DNA from: Ashinkailepas kermadecensis
Taxonomy: Eukaryota > Arthropoda > Thecostraca > Neolepadidae
DNA length: 64,000 nt
Direction of reading: 5' to 3'
Assembly: GCA_034440615.1 (NCBI GenBank)
Contig: JAOTOM010004797.1
Span: forward strand, 372,001 to 436,000
Part shown: positions 1-13,025 of the stretch, piece after piece
How the letters are laid out: every line of letters starts with the position of its first letter
Numbering within the stretch: the first letter of the stretch is position 1
Notes under the pieces: model-generated
Told to the model about the DNA's origin: nothing
Seen by the model: only the letters and a program-made list of their open reading frames with translations
Database searches by the model: none
Made by a program: the position numbers and the translations under genes

Positions 1-2557
1 ATATTGCCTTGGATGAGCTCATGCTTGCGTGGTAAATACCCATTCAATTCAAGATCCATCGAAGATATTGGAGAAAGTAGAAGGTCCACCCGGTTTGGAG
101 ACCACACCTGGGATCACTTGACGTCATAGCTGGAAGCAAGACCCGAGCCTTTTGACGTGAATCTTTGACATCTTTGACGCCCAAAAGCACAACGATCTTG
201 TATAAGAGAAAGCATCGAAGCAGACGCCAATATTTATATCGAAGGAAGCGGCAGCGTGTTAGCATTCGCCCAAACATAGCATGATAAAAATGGCGAGCAT
301 GTGTGCCCTCCTGCTCCGTTGTTCCTTTGCATCCCGACAAAGCATGGCACCAGCTGCTCCTCAGCGAATGTTGTTACACAAAACAACGGCAGATCTGCGC
401 AGATGTCCCCTCAGATGCCAACGCCTGTATAGAGACGGCTGTCTATGTAAGCGATGTGGCTGGAACGGGAATTCCTGCTCATAATCTCTGCGGGTCGGTG
501 GAGCTACTGATGCTACCTGACGAAGATCGAGGTTAATGTATTCGCAAAATATCCAGTTATAGCCAAGTGATTTGCCGCTCGGCTCAGGAAACTTCGTCTG
601 GCACCTGCAAAATTTGTACTATTTTAACCTCAGAAAATGTTGCTGCGTCGGGACCCTGCGGGGTCCGGCGCATCGATGACGTTCTGCGTCGACCAAAATT
701 GCATACACGTCTAACATAGAATAATACAATTTAAAAAAAATTAGCTCAAATCAGCCAAACTTACTCTGAGTAGCCAGCTTAGCTGCAGATGCTATGGCTT
801 TGGCTCAGGCAGTGTTGCGCTGGCGTATCACCGCGAATTCTAGGCCAAAGTCAAGCGGAGAAAATGAGCTGAATATTCAACATCTTTTAGGCAGGCTTAG
901 AAGTGCGTCTCGCGTCGGGTGGTGGCGCTCCAACATTGATCGTCATCGGCGCATACACGAGCACGTGCGAGGAGACACGTTCAATATACCACCGGCGTCG
1001 GAACGTCTGCAAAAATGTAGGGGAAGCGGGAGCCAGTCACCATTCAAGACAATTGTTTCCATGTGCATCCATGGGGTTAATTGTGCCTATTTCTAATCGG
1101 TAGAGGACATGCTCTTCTTTTTGTCGTCTCTTGATACGCACATGCTTTGCGCACAGACGTTACATGGAACATCTAAGATATATAATTGTGAAAAAGCGCG
1201 GTAAAGAAGGAAGTAATCAGATCGGAACACAAAGCTTTTAAGTCGCATCAAAATAAAACAAGCATTTTTGGGTAAGTAGCTAAATGGCATACCATACGAG
1301 GTGATGATTATGATCGGTAGCCACCACAAGTCTGGCGCTTCATATTAGCATCTGATTTCCGAAGAAGCGGCACTTACGGACCATTGTTAGTTTTTTACAA
1401 CTAGAAACTGGAACTCTGTGGACATCAAGACCTGTATATGTGCTTAGGGGAATGCACCGAATAAGCACATTTCGTTTGGAAAGCAGATTGCTTCAAGACG
1501 GACAAATGCTGGACTGGCGTATCGAAAGGGTCATTGCTACCAGTTAGAGTCAACACGATTGATCGGTGATTTTTTTACAGGCAACATTAAGTGGCAACGT
1601 TGAAAATTACTCAGTTGATGCCAAACTATAGTTGTTCTAAGTTTCTTGTCCTCCTGTGCTCAGTTCTGATTTCTGAGAAATACACGGTAAAATTGTGTTC
1701 AAAAATTGTGCATATGTCAAACGCCATGTGCTTCAACACTCGCTGGCTTTATGCTAATGTCGGAGCACCAGCATAGCCTGTGTGCACTTCACCGTTGCTA
1801 ATTATGGTGCCATGGCGCCTACAATTGTACATAATGAAATGTGTGTTCAGGACAGTGCTAGTGGACATTGCCAGAAACTACCATAGCCTGCAGTACTGTG
1901 GGGTGAATTTGTGGATGTGCAGCGCATGCCTAGATGTATCTGTTGAATATGTTAGTGACTAATGTGGGCATGGTAGGACAAATAACGTCTGCAGTGCAAA
2001 TGTCACCCATGCTTCACACTGGCATGTTTTTTATATTGCTTCTAAAAAGGAGCCAGAATTATTATCTTGAAGCACCAGATCGTCCAAATGTTTACCGTGG
2101 TAGGAAGCGTCCAGAACATCAGAGTCATTTCCTTCGGCTGATCGGCAGGCGCACCAGGAAATATTTCACCCTCGTCATGTCAGGAATTCGAGCTTTCCAT
2201 GTCGGCATGAAACGTCTTAACCCGGTACCGGTGGGAGTTTATGGCCATCCCTGACAGGTCGGAGGCGATTAGGTGTCATCTGCCCTCAGCCTCATTCTGT
2301 TTATCTGTGGGACGAATTGTTCGATTTAGAACAGCGAGCTACGATCGAGAATCCACGGTGAAATGTCTCAACGGCATAATCGTCCTCCTAATGACTCAGC
2401 TGATGCTTTTAGTAATGCTGTAGTAATGTAGTAGTGCAGTAATGTAGTAATGTTGGCCGCATGTTGTAGGTCACGAGGCTGGGTCAAGAGAGTCACATCT
2501 TCCACTACTTTTGCTTTTGCTAATGAAGCTCCAAGGGGAGTCTGTCTGAAAGGATGT

Positions 2558-2560
<3 letters not shown>
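1..2560. other. no recognisable gene or repeat
   Basis: The sequence is moderately AT-rich and looks unique. ORFs are at most about 106 codons, overlap in several frames and show no domain I recognise. A short palindrome (GGACCC/GGGTCC) lies near 650 but has no further context. I see no splice-supported coding block. Confidence 0.6.

Positions 2561-2562
<2 letters not shown>

Positions 2563-2628
<66 letters not shown>
2563..2628. repeat. (TA)n microsatellite
   Basis: About 33 uninterrupted TA dinucleotides, followed by about 50 bp of degenerate AT-rich sequence to about 2676. The Ile/Tyr-rich reading frame across it is an artefact of the repeat. Confidence 0.97.
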
Positions 2629-2629
<1 letters not shown>

Positions 2630-3074
2630 CATATATTATATATACATTATATATATTATATAATATATATTACATATTGCATGCTCACGTTAAAAATATA
2701 GATATTGATACTCACGCTAGAACAGAACATAAGTGCGTTCTTCGGAAACCACAGGAGATATGTTCCTGCAACGTATCGAAAGCATGCAGTTGCCACCCAA
2801 TATTCAGTGAAGAATGTATGTCTTTCAATGCTTGGTTCCCTAGAATTCGGAAAAACGAACTATGTCCTCCGCAGATTCGACTTGTCCTGCTCAGTTTCGA
2901 AAGCAGAGTAACACACCCAAAGGAACACAGTACATATTGCAATGTTCAATCCAATGCAGTCGTAATTTGTGTAAATAACGAATGGTGTGTTCACGGGGAT
3001 GTCGTCACGGCGGATGACGTAGGATAGGAAAGAAGGGTAGGCACTCGTCTCGCCCAACCTTCGTGCAATTGGTA

Positions 3075-3487
3075 TGGGTGCTGTGTGTTGCGCCGTGTGT
3101 ATGAGTGCTGTGTGGCTCAGTGTGAGTGTGGGAAGGGGTGCTGTGTGTGGCTCAGTGTTAATGTGGGGAGGGCGCTGGGTGTGGCTTACTGTGAATGTGG
3201 GGGGAGGGTGCTGTGTATGGCCCAGTGTGAATGTGGGGGAGGGTGCTGTGTGTGGCCCAGTTTGAATGTGGAGAGGGGTGCTGTGTGGCTCAGTGTGAAT
3301 GTGGGGAGGGGTGCTGTGTGTGGCCCAGTGTGAATGTGGGGGAGGGTGCTGTGTGTGGCCCAGTGTGAATGTGGGGAGGGGTGCTGTGTGTGGCCCAGTG
3401 TGAATGTGGGACGGGTGCTGTGTGGGTCCCAGTTTTAATGTGGAGAGGGGTGATGTGTGTGGCCCAGTGTGAATGTGGCGGCAGGAT
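3075..3487. repeat. 34-36 bp minisatellite, about 12 copies
   Basis: Units begin GGTGCTGTGTGTGGCC and continue AGTGTGAATGTGGGGAGG, with a variable length in the closing G run. The array decays into GTG-rich sequence up to about 3640. Both strands are open across much of it, which reflects absence of stops in the unit. One strand is G-rich with runs of 4-6 G. Confidence 0.92.
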
Positions 3488-3719
3488 GCTGTTTCGTGCA
3501 GTGATTGTGAGTGTCAGTGTCGCGCGTAGTTTCATCAGTGCTGTGTGTGGCGTGGTGTTCATGGATCATGTCTGTCGCGCAGTGTCCGTGGGCGCAGTGG
3601 CACCGTGCAGTGTCTACCAGTACTGTGTGTCGCGCGGTGCCTGCGATGGGGGTTGTGTCGCCAAGTATTCATGAGCGCACAAAACGCGCCGTCCACACAG
3701 CCTGACGAGCTGTTTTTTA

Positions 3720-4390
3720 CCGCGGCCGGTGCGGGGACCGCCTGCATCCGAACCGACAGAGTGGGCGGCGAAAATACCAGGTATTCCCGCGACCGTCGCC
3801 GAGACGGCCGCGAATCGGCGGCCGCCGCGGCTCTGGCTTCGGCGCCATCTGGCCGCCGCGGCGCCGGCTCCGGCTCTGGCCGGGCAGCGTGAGAATTTTC
3901 GGCCGACGGTGGGAAAACGCGGCGGGGTGGGAGGGCGAACGATCAAGTGGCCGGGATGGGCGGCGATAGCGCATGTGTACGGCACGGCCGAGTGAGCGGT
4001 CGTGAGAGAGCGTGCCGGAGCCGCTCGCAGCGGGCGGCATCGGCCGAGTTGTCGGCGCCAGGGCCGGGCGGTGTCTGTCGACGCAGAGGTCGTCTACCGG
4101 CCGGTGTCGGCGGCACGGGTGGGTGGGTGGCCGGCGGTCGCCTCGTCTGTGCAGCCTTCGCGCGGCGTTCTCGCTAGGCAGACGACGTATCGTGTTGCGG
4201 TCGCCGGCGCCCAGTGGTGAGGCCGGCCTCCGCGCTCTGAAGCCGGCGCCAACGGGGTCGGCGGGACCAGAGTGAGCCTCCCTGAGCCGCATTCCATAGT
4301 CTCCCCGTGCCGCAAAACAGCCGACTTGGCGGCGTCATATGTTGGCGTTTTCGCGCCGCGTCGCCGCCGCCGCGCGCCGGTAAATATTTG
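3720..4390. other. CpG-rich block
   Basis: A very GC-rich stretch with dense CpG and many GGCCGG/CGGCGC words, flanked by AT-richer DNA. Overlapping Arg/Ala/Pro-rich ORFs on both strands are what such composition produces by chance, and none has a recognisable domain. It could be a CpG-island promoter, but I see no TATA box, transcript or exon to support that. Confidence 0.6.
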
Positions 4391-6070
4391 TGAAGGCCGA
4401 CGGGAAAATGAGCATGCGGGCGTGTCAGTTGGGCCGATCGTATGATTGGCGTGAGGAGTTGTTGAGACTTGGGCTATCTATCCAGGCGTCAGCGAATGGG
4501 CAGGCGCCGTGATTTGACACCGACTCGGGTCTCCAAATATCGCTGTTCTCAATGAATTCACCGATGGTGTTCGAAGGCGAGCAAGGTGACTTATGTCGTA
4601 TGGCGGTCTGTGGTCGTGTCGGGCCAACTCCGCACCCTTCCCATCCACTTCCCAGGCGCAGGTAGTATCACGGGACAGACGTTACATTATCATAATATAG
4701 CATAGCATAGTAGATGTATTTAAATAAAGTACATAGATGATGTGCACTGGCCGATCTGAGGGTGTACGGCATGGGCCATCCCCCTCCCCCCCCCATAAAC
4801 GGATTTTTCCCGAAATGTTGCACTAAGATGGCATTTTTGCGAAACCTAAAACATCTTCTAGATAAATGCTGTCTTAATCAACCCTACTAATGCTATATGT
4901 TCGGTTCTGGGGAGTTCGTTTCGAAATCTGGGAATTAAAAATAAATATCGCAGACAAGGTTTTCCTGACTTCGTAGTGGTCCTGAAACAGCAGCATGCAT
5001 CCACTTCGGAACTTCTCATGGCCCCGAATCAACACTGGTCCGCTATTCAAGTCATCCGAGCCCCGGCCAACTAGTCACTAGTCTCGTGTGAGATTCGCCA
5101 TCCGAGCTCATGCTCGGCCAACTAGTCACTAGTGCGTGTGATATCCACAATCCAAGAGTAAGCTGCACCCACATGTCCTGCCGACCTGCCAACTGGCATA
5201 CGACAAGCAGCCTGCCACCCCATGTCAGTGGAATATTGTTAGCAATCGGTTGGTGCTATAAATTAAACTCACTGACGCATATCAAGACAAGTTTGATGTT
5301 ATGAAAACTATACTAAGATTTGTACATATAAGGATATCTAGTATCGCGGTCAAAAACAAGTTCGTGTTGCAGGTGTAATTCGCAACATAATATATTCCCT
5401 TCTACGAATGCTCTCATTCATTCTCGACTCCCCTCATTTATGCGTGTATTATTGCAAGAATGAAGGTAATCATAAAGAAAATATTCCATATTGCAAAATG
5501 GGCTACTAAAAAATGCATTTTTAGTTCAACTAACCATGTATCCAACAATAGCCTAAAAATGTCTGCCAAAACACAAGGGCTGTTAGTTGAACGTGGTGGA
5601 AGGCAAATATTTCCAAGTGAAGCTACCGCCGCCATCATATATGAACTTTTTTGTGTTCTGATGCCTAACTTTGCCGCCTTTCAGTCTTCAGTATTTTACT
5701 CTTCCCTATTGTGCTTAGAAAAGGTATGTTGCAAATAAACGCAAGAATTACTGGCATCCTCAACTGACGGAAATTAAACAGCACGCACAGAAGGATATTT
5801 TTGATCGTAGCAGGCCGATTCTGAGTGGATCCCTGAATTTGCTCATGTTAGTATTTATTCGTAAATCCTTAACTGAACTAGTCGTATACCAACACTGTCA
5901 TTCAATTCAAATATCACTTAATTGGTCACCAACTGCGCACAAATGTGGTGCTGCAATGCAGCTCAGGTGGCAGGTCGATGCTGCCGACTACACATCATCC
6001 CCACGTCAGGACATCCAGCTGCTTCAGCGCCAGCGATGCCACTCAAGCTGGTACAACACAACCTCCTCAC
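4390..6070. other. no recognisable gene; small duplication
   Basis: AT-richer sequence with a poly-C tract near 4782-4795. An imperfect duplication of about 50 bp at about 5056-5150 carries the palindromic word ACTAGTCACTAGT in both copies. No coding feature is recognised. Confidence 0.55.
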
Positions 6071-6490
6071 CCTTGAGGTTGACGAGTAAGCGCCCCCGCC
6101 ACCGCCGGGTCGCGGGGCTCAGGTGTCTGGCCGGCGGGAGGGGGGGCTCGGAGCCGCTGACACAGCCGTCACCTTGAGCGCCTGCCGGCGGGCGCCGCCT
6201 TCTCACGGGAAGGCATCCGGTCGCAGGCGCCGCTCCGACTGCCCGGTGGGAGAATGTACGTGTGTTCCCAGCGGTGATGGGCGTGCGTGCGAGCCGACGG
6301 CGCGCCGCCGTGTCGCCAGGTCAGGCGCGGGTCACGACCGTCTGGCGGCCGTGCGCGTGGGGCCAGGTCGCCGGCGGACCGCCGCCGACCCGTGTCGTGC
6401 GCCGCTGCTCACACGGTCGGCCCCCAGCCAGCCGCCACCCGTCACCCCGCCGCCCGCGCCACCCTGGGAAAAACACGACATTCCTTTCGT
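6070..6490. other. CpG-rich block
   Basis: GC- and CpG-rich sequence immediately before the 7-bp array. Several overlapping Arg/Pro-rich ORFs are present in different frames, none with a recognisable domain. Confidence 0.5.
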
Positions 6491-6499
6491 GGCTGCCGT

Positions 6500-6678
6500 G
6501 ACCCTGGACCCTGGACCCGTGACCCTGGATCCTGCACCCATGACGCTAGACCCTGTACCCGTGCACCCTGGACCCATGGTCCTGGATCCCGGACCCTGGA
6601 CCCTGTACTCGTGACCCTGGACCCTGAATCCGTGACCCTGGACCCTGGACCCTGGACCCTAGACCCTGGACCCTGGAC
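6500..6678. repeat. 7-bp minisatellite (GACCCTG), about 25 copies
   Basis: Degenerate heptamer GACCCTG with variants such as GACCCGT, GATCCTG and CACCCAT. Because 7 is not a multiple of 3, the three frames rotate, and all forward frames read Asp/Pro/Trp/Thr-rich peptides. The unit does not match the arthropod telomere repeat TTAGG, so a telomeric origin is not indicated. Confidence 0.93.
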
Positions 6679-6689
6679 GGCCCCCACTC

Positions 6690-8330
6690 AACTGTGATCC
6701 CAAGACAAAGCAAGTAGAAACTCCACATCATCTTGGCTGTAAGCTCTTCATGAAGATTCCACCGGGGGCTCACCTATATTACATGCTAAATATATAGCTA
6801 ACGGTATTCGATGGAAATGAAGTGCAGGTATTTCAGAAAATAATTACGATCTATAAGTTCAGCAATATAAATTTCACGTGTCCCCTCAGCTTTAGAAAAA
6901 TAGAAGCATACCTCGATGGTGCGGACTATTCATACCTACCGGCACCATCAGAAGCAAATCTGACAAAAGTAGAGCATGACTTGAAGCACAGTCGCAGGCA
7001 ACCTGACGATCTTCTAGAGCGGCGCATGAATAAGGCAGCCTGCTTAGCCAGTAGCCTCGGTTGGTCTTCAAATGCCGATTATAATTATTGATGTTTGTAG
7101 ATTTTTTTGCTACTTGCACTGCTTGCACGTCTCATTTGTGCATACATGCACAATCGCATATATGCATGCATGCATGCATTGCGACCTTGTTGGGAAGAGG
7201 ATGTCCTACTTATTCAGTGTGTAAAAATTAAACATTGCGGTGGACGTGGAAGACGATAATAACAAATTAACTACGAATGAACTAAGGTATTGCTTCTCAC
7301 TTAGCTTTTTAATCGCTCGAATGTCATTTGCATCCTAGGTTCAGATGGATCCTAGACCTCTGAGGATATCAGGTGCAATGAACATTACTTCCCTTCCGCT
7401 TCAGGTGTGTGGATAGTTGCGATGTATCTATCCTTGTATTATGGAATGAAAATTATATATGCGTCTATAGATGCATATATAGCAAAATATGTGATATATC
7501 TGTATATACATATGATATGTACGTATATATAAATATATTGAGATAAAAACGTTTGAGCAATTTTTCATTACATATATTTCCTTTAGAGCCAAAACTGATC
7601 AGTTGTTTTCAAATCTCACTGCTGATCGAAAATTAATTGGAACATGCTGCTTTATTTTCACCTGAACCTACGCGCTCTTTACCGTTGTGATTTACTTCAG
7701 AATTAACCAGTAGAAAAGGAACACTTAACTGGCACTTTCCCGCCCTCAGTCGACAGGTTACACACAAGCCTTCCAAAATGTAAATTAAGCTGGGACATTC
7801 CTGCTATACGTGACGTGAAATAACCATATTCAAACATAAACCCAACATAAACATGTGAAACATAAACCCAAGTCACTACCAGAACGCAATATATGGAAAC
7901 TGGGGATTCACAAATTTAACTGCGAATGTGTATTTTCTTATGATGAATTATCAAACACGAAAGATGAAAAATACGCGGAAGATTGGGCGCTCGATTTTTT
8001 GTTGTAATGTTTTGCTAACGAGTTCGCTACGAAGCAGCGCTCTCAGTTACCTGGCAACCAGCCAAAGAACATTTCCAAGTTTAGGTTCTGAGTGTCCGCC
8101 AGAAATTATTACCACAATGGCTTGTCAAAATCGAGACACTTGCAACAAGCATCATAACACCATCCACTATGCATTATCAAGTAAAACAGGGGTACTAAGG
8201 GATCGGATCGCCAGGGTGGCCCGAAACGCCAGCTCATCAACCAGTGACCGGGAGCGCGGACACCTGTCGTCAGTGTTGTGCCTGGTGCATTCACAGTCGC
8301 CGGGCACAACTGACCAGCTCGGCATCAACA
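6690..8330. other. no recognisable gene
   Basis: AT-rich sequence with a short (ATGC)n run near 7161-7180 and TATA-rich words near 7450-7530. No ORF with a recognisable domain is seen on either strand. Confidence 0.55.
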
Positions 8331-8930
8331 CAGCGCAGGCCGAGCGACGTCCAGTCGCGCCCGAGGCGACGCGCGCGGCACAGTTCCCAGCCGAGTCGAC
8401 GACGCGGCGGGCGGCTCGATACATTCACAGAATAAATATTCACACGTTTTTATCAGTTCCATCGGGCTGATTCACGCGACCCCTGCGCGCGACCCCTGAC
8501 CCGGTCGACCCGGCTCGCACGACAGCCGTTTGCGGCGCGACCCGGCCGCGGCGCGGGTCAGACGCTGCGCCGGCGCCGCATCCTGCTGTCGGCCGTTACC
8601 ACATAGTTGGCGTGTCTGCGACGCGCCGACCTCTCGGCGGCAGACCGCCTCGGCGTAATTGATCACCCGACCAACAGCACGACCAATATTTCCCGCTCGT
8701 TGCATCGGGCCGATATATCACGCTCGTTCTGTCCGTGTGCACACACGAAGATGCGGTAATTGTCACGCCGGCCGGCCGCGCCGCAGGTCGGGTCACGCCC
8801 CGCGGCGGCGACCTGGGCCGCGCCGGGTCACACGGTCACGCGTGTCGCGGCTCGCCCGGCGAACTCTCTGGAGTGCCGCGTGTGTTTGGTGCACAACGTT
8901 CGCGCTCGATTGGTGGTCGCGCTGAAGGTG
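8330..8930. other. CpG-rich block
   Basis: Dense CpG and GGCCGG words, continuous with the 24-bp array that follows. ORFs on both strands are composition-driven. Confidence 0.5.
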
Positions 8931-9250
8931 CTGCAGCAGCCGGCGCTGGAGGTGCTGCAGCAGCCACCGCTGGAGGTGCTGCAGCAGCCGCCGCAGGAGG
9001 TGCTGCAGCAGCCGCCGTTGGAGGTGCTGCAGCAGCCGGCGCTGGAGGTGCTGCAGCAGCCGGCGCTGGAGGTGCTGCAGCAGCCGGCGCTGGAGGTGCT
9101 GCAACAGCCGGTGCTGAAGGTGCTGCAGCGGCCGGCGCTGGAGGTGCTGCAACAGCCGGCGCTGGAGGTGCTGCAACAGCCGGCGCTGGAGGTGCAGCAA
9201 CAGACGGCGCTGGAGGTGCTGCAGCAGCCGGCGCTGAGGGTGCTGCAACG
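8931..9250. repeat. 24-bp minisatellite, about 13 copies
   Basis: Unit GGTGCTGCAGCAGCC followed by GGCGCTGGA. Since 24 is a multiple of 3, each frame gives a pure 8-residue peptide repeat: LEVLQQPA in one plus frame, an Ala/Gly peptide in another, and LQHLQRRL or AAPPAPAA on the minus strand. Two plus-strand ORFs of 208 and 186 codons and two minus-strand ORFs of about 150-160 codons run through it. All frames are equally open and nothing marks one as the coding frame, so I annotate DNA rather than a protein. A real low-complexity coding exon is possible but unsupported. Confidence 0.93.
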
Positions 9251-9254
9251 TGTC

Positions 9255-11560
9255 GCATTGCCGGTGTCCAGATCTCACTCATGTCTGCATGCATTTCGCC
9301 ATGTCAAAGGATGCAAGTAAGACAGAAGCTCAAGGCGGTGAAAAACAGCGCAATTGAATGAATGGAATGTTCCCTGCGAACACCGCAAAACTTGCTGAGA
9401 TGCCGTCAAGCTGGCTTGGAAAGCATTCCTAGCTCATGCAAGCTTCTGCCTGGATGCACGACCAGTTTAAAGGAATGCTCTTAAGATTAATGATCTTTCA
9501 CCTTTGTGCCCAGCTGATCAACACGGCTAAAGGTACTGTCGTTGAGGGAGGGTAAGGACCGGACATGCCCTTTCATCTTCATATCTCGAATGCTTTATTC
9601 CCCTCCCGCGAAAGATGGGCGCGAAATTACCACAAGTTCAGTTTTTAAAATCAATTATTGAAGAGAAGCAAACAACTACAACCACAGCAGTGGTCAGCGC
9701 AGTTGAAGGTCAAATTTGCTATTTTCGGCGATTATCGGGAATCCTCTTGCCTGGGAGGAAAATAGTACAAATGCCACCTAGTTCAAATACATAATGCATC
9801 TTTGCATGAAGCGTGACAATGGAAGTTTTGCTGCTTCGCTGTTTCCATTATAATTACCATTGCAGTGTTGTATGCAAATAGCGCAGGAACTGCGCGACAG
9901 GAAAAGACATAAGCGCAATATCAAATCTTTTAAACCATGCTAATGCGTTTTCGCAGTCCCTCCTCTATGCTGTGGTGCAGCTCATGAACAGTCAGCATGC
10001 AGATCTGTCACTGGGTATCCGAATGGGCCCAACATGTCCAATATGTGGATGGACATACCCTACACACACCCAGCATACATTACCTGACATACATCCACCG
10101 TCTGGCGTACCCAGATATTACTGATGAAAATTCGAGGACCCAAAGCTATTGAATTATTGATGACACCTATAGTGCAGTGGACTGATTGGCTTCTGAAAGA
10201 AACTTCCAAGTTTTCCAATGCGAGCAGATGAGGTAGGACTTTCAATTGGTTCTCGAGCTAACTGAAATAAGAATACGCCTTTATTTTTGGTGACAAGCGG
10301 TCTAGAGCGCCCAATATGTTGGGTAGGATTAAGCTTATTTTGTGTCTGACCCACCTCGAAAAGATTGGCCTAAGGTTGCTAGTGTTAAGCACATGTCAGT
10401 ACCCATATGTAGGTACACTGCGTAAAGCTTGCTTGTGGCTAATGGATAGCCGTTAGCTGACGTATCCCCATTGTTGCGTACATTGACTCTTACATCGGGT
10501 GATGGGTATGTACAAGCGATAACTCGTCTTACCACAGATTGTTGTTGCGAAAAGTCAGGCCGGGAAATAGTTCGAATGCTGTTGAATTTAATCAATGCCA
10601 CGTATAATTTCCTTTTCAGGGAAGAGGGAGATGCCGAGCTCAACTTCCTCGCTATCCAAGCAGGTCAATTACGCGTCTTCCATTACATACACAGGTTATA
10701 TTTGGCAAATGCACCCGAATTGCTGAGTCGGATCCCTACCTTAGTATTGGCATAGCTTACGGGAATCACATTATTACCGGTGTTCTAAACCCTGAGCAGT
10801 GTCCATCAATAACAGTCGGACAGAGTTGGAGGTACGAGAAGGGAAGATATAAATATTGGAGATTCGGTGCAGCGCAACAAAGACTCACCAAAATTGCATG
10901 GGGAGGACGCAACCAGAGCATGTGACTCTTTGGACATCTCTGTGTTGATTGTTAGACATCACAAATTATGTTCGCTAATTCCAACTTGAAACCAAAGCCG
11001 GTAAGAACTTATGATAAATGACCGTGCTTCTAGGCGTATGCACTCAGATGTTCTTAGTTATCTTACTTTTTCATCTTCATTATTCGATAGCGCAATTTCG
11101 TCCATCAAACCCGCAACGTCTGGACACTTCCTACAACATGATCCAGGATCCCATAAGCGTTCCTTATCACACGGTTTTTGAAACTTGCATTCTCCGGCAA
11201 CACCAGGTCGCCTAGAAACACTGCGACGGAAAGTCCCGGCCTTTCCCTGCAAATGTGCGACTGGCTTACCGGCGTGAGTATTTGTGTAGCTGGTAAACTA
11301 TTGTGTTCACCATTTATGACCGTTGTCGTGTGCTGATCCAACCTATTACTGCTTATTTGGATATCCCATCAATTAACCATGTAATCCGCTGCGGATCTGT
11401 GTTGATTTGTGTTTTACTTTTTACCGATGATGCACTCTCTAGATGTCTTTTACACTTTGCGTACTTGTTTACAGGTCGGTCCTCCCCAGTTTGTCAGATA
11501 ACCTGCTTGAGCCAGTCGGGCTGACGTCAGTTCCCAGCTTGATTCACGCTATCCGTGGAC
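9255..11560. other. no recognisable gene
   Basis: AT-richer, unique-looking sequence. The longest ORFs are about 100 codons and overlap on opposite strands near 10.3-10.75 kb, without a recognisable domain. Confidence 0.55.
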
Positions 11561-11566
11561 TGTTTG

Positions 11567-11746
11567 ATCTCCTGCATCCATTCCGTAGCGGACCGATCTC
11601 CCGCATCCATTCCGTGGCTGACCGATCTCCCGCACCCATTCCATGGCGGACCGATCTTCCGCACCCATTCCGTGATCGATCTCTCCACTCATTCCGTAGC
11701 GGACGGAGCTCCAGCACCCATTCCGTAGCTGACCGATCTCCCACAC
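11567..11746. repeat. 29-bp minisatellite, about 6 copies
   Basis: Units start GATCTCCCGCACCCATTCC and close with GTAGCGGACC. Unit lengths vary by a few bases. It lies directly before the 36-bp array, and one 411-codon frame runs through both arrays. The 29-bp unit is not a codon multiple, which argues against that frame being a gene. Confidence 0.9.
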
Positions 11747-11789
11747 AGTCCAAAACAGACCCTGGAGGAGCGTTCGACACGTCGCGGAT

Positions 11790-12473
11790 CACCGGCGGCG
11801 CCCACACCGAACAACTGGTGATACGATCCGACAGCGCCCACACCGAACAACTGGCGACACGATCCGACAGCGCCCACACCGAACAACTGGCGACACGATC
11901 CGACAGCACCCACACCGAACAACTAGCGATACGATCCGACAGCGCCCACACCGAACAACTGGCGACACGATCCGACAGCGCCCACACCGAACAACTGACG
12001 ACACGATCCGACAGCGCCCACACCAAACAACTGGCGACACGATCCGGCAGCACCCACACCGAACAACTGGCGACACGATCCGGCAGCACCCACACCGAAC
12101 AACTGGCGACACGATCCGACAGCGCCCACACCGAACAACTGGCGACACGATCCGACAGCGCCCACACCGAACAACTGGCGACACGATCCGACAGCGCCCA
12201 CACCGAACAACTGGCGACACGATCCGACAGCGCCCACACCGAACAACTGGCGACACGATCCGGCAGCACCCACACCGAACAACTGGCGACACGATCCGAC
12301 AGCGCCCACACCGAACAACTGGCGACACGATCCGACAGCGCCCACACCGAACAACTGGCGACACGATCCGACAGCGCCCACACCGAACAACTGGCGACAC
12401 GATCCGACAGCGCCCACACCGAACAACTGGCGACACGATCCGGCAGCACCCACACCGAACAACCAGCGACACT
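11790..12473. repeat. 36-bp minisatellite, about 19 copies, with 180-bp higher-order duplication
   Basis: Unit CGACAGCGCCCACACC then GAACAACTGGCGACACGATC, read as a 12-residue repeat (SDSAHTEQLATR) in one plus frame. Two unit types differ at linked sites (GAC/GGC and GCC/ACC). Four units of the first type followed by one of the second occur twice in a row between about 12110 and 12470, a 180-bp higher-order repeat. The unit-defining changes alter residues (D to G, A to T), and minus-strand frames of 366 and 227 codons are equally open. That fits non-coding array evolution better than a selected protein. Confidence 0.93.
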
Positions 12474-12474
12474 C

Positions 12475-13025
12475 AGAGGAGCTGCGGTCGAACTGTACCG
12501 ACGGCCGGACGTCTGTCCAGCTGCGCGTCCGACTCGGGCGTGGTCCGACTGCGGGTGCCGCTCACCGACAGCTGCCACACCCTGCACAGCCGGCTGTGTG
12601 CACAGGCGACACGGTTCGACGTACACACTGTGGACGCGCGCCATGAACTCGCGTACCGCCCGCCAGGCCGATAGTTGACCTGCAGCCGCTGCAGTCAGGA
12701 GGCCACTGCAGTCAGGAGGCGACTGCAGTGCAGCCGCACTGCAACTTCAGTCCAGCTGCGGCTGACCATCGCCGGCTCGCTCGCCTGTGTAAACGGGCGA
12801 CCGCGAGGCGACTGACGAGCGGTTGCGAAATAATTAGATACGCCAATTAGTCGCACTAAAAGAGGCGGTCGGAATTTCGGCGGTAGCACGGTGCGATTTT
12901 GATCACTGCGCGCGAGGTATGTGAGCACGTTTGTTGTGACCCACGGGCGGTGGCGCCGCGGCTGGCAGCATCGGCGAGGTGAGCATATCATGAGGCATGC
13001 TGGTGCACTCGTTATTCTGCACTGC
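12475..13025. other. GC-rich sequence with short PstI-type repeats
   Basis: Contains two to three copies of CTGCAGTCAGGAGGC near 12690-12725 and nearby CTGCAG/GCAGCC words. No recognisable gene. Confidence 0.5.

Noticed and set aside
3720..4315. Coding exon in the overlapping Arg/Pro-rich ORFs
   Set aside because: Five or more frames on both strands are open at once because of extreme GC content, with no domain or start context favouring one.
6500..6678. Telomeric repeat tract
   Set aside because: The 7-bp unit GACCCTG does not match known arthropod (TTAGG) or other common telomere repeats and is highly degenerate and internal.
11443..12678. A 411-codon repeat protein
   Set aside because: It spans a 29-bp array that is not a codon multiple plus a 36-bp array; antisense frames are equally open, and unit variants are mainly amino-acid changing.
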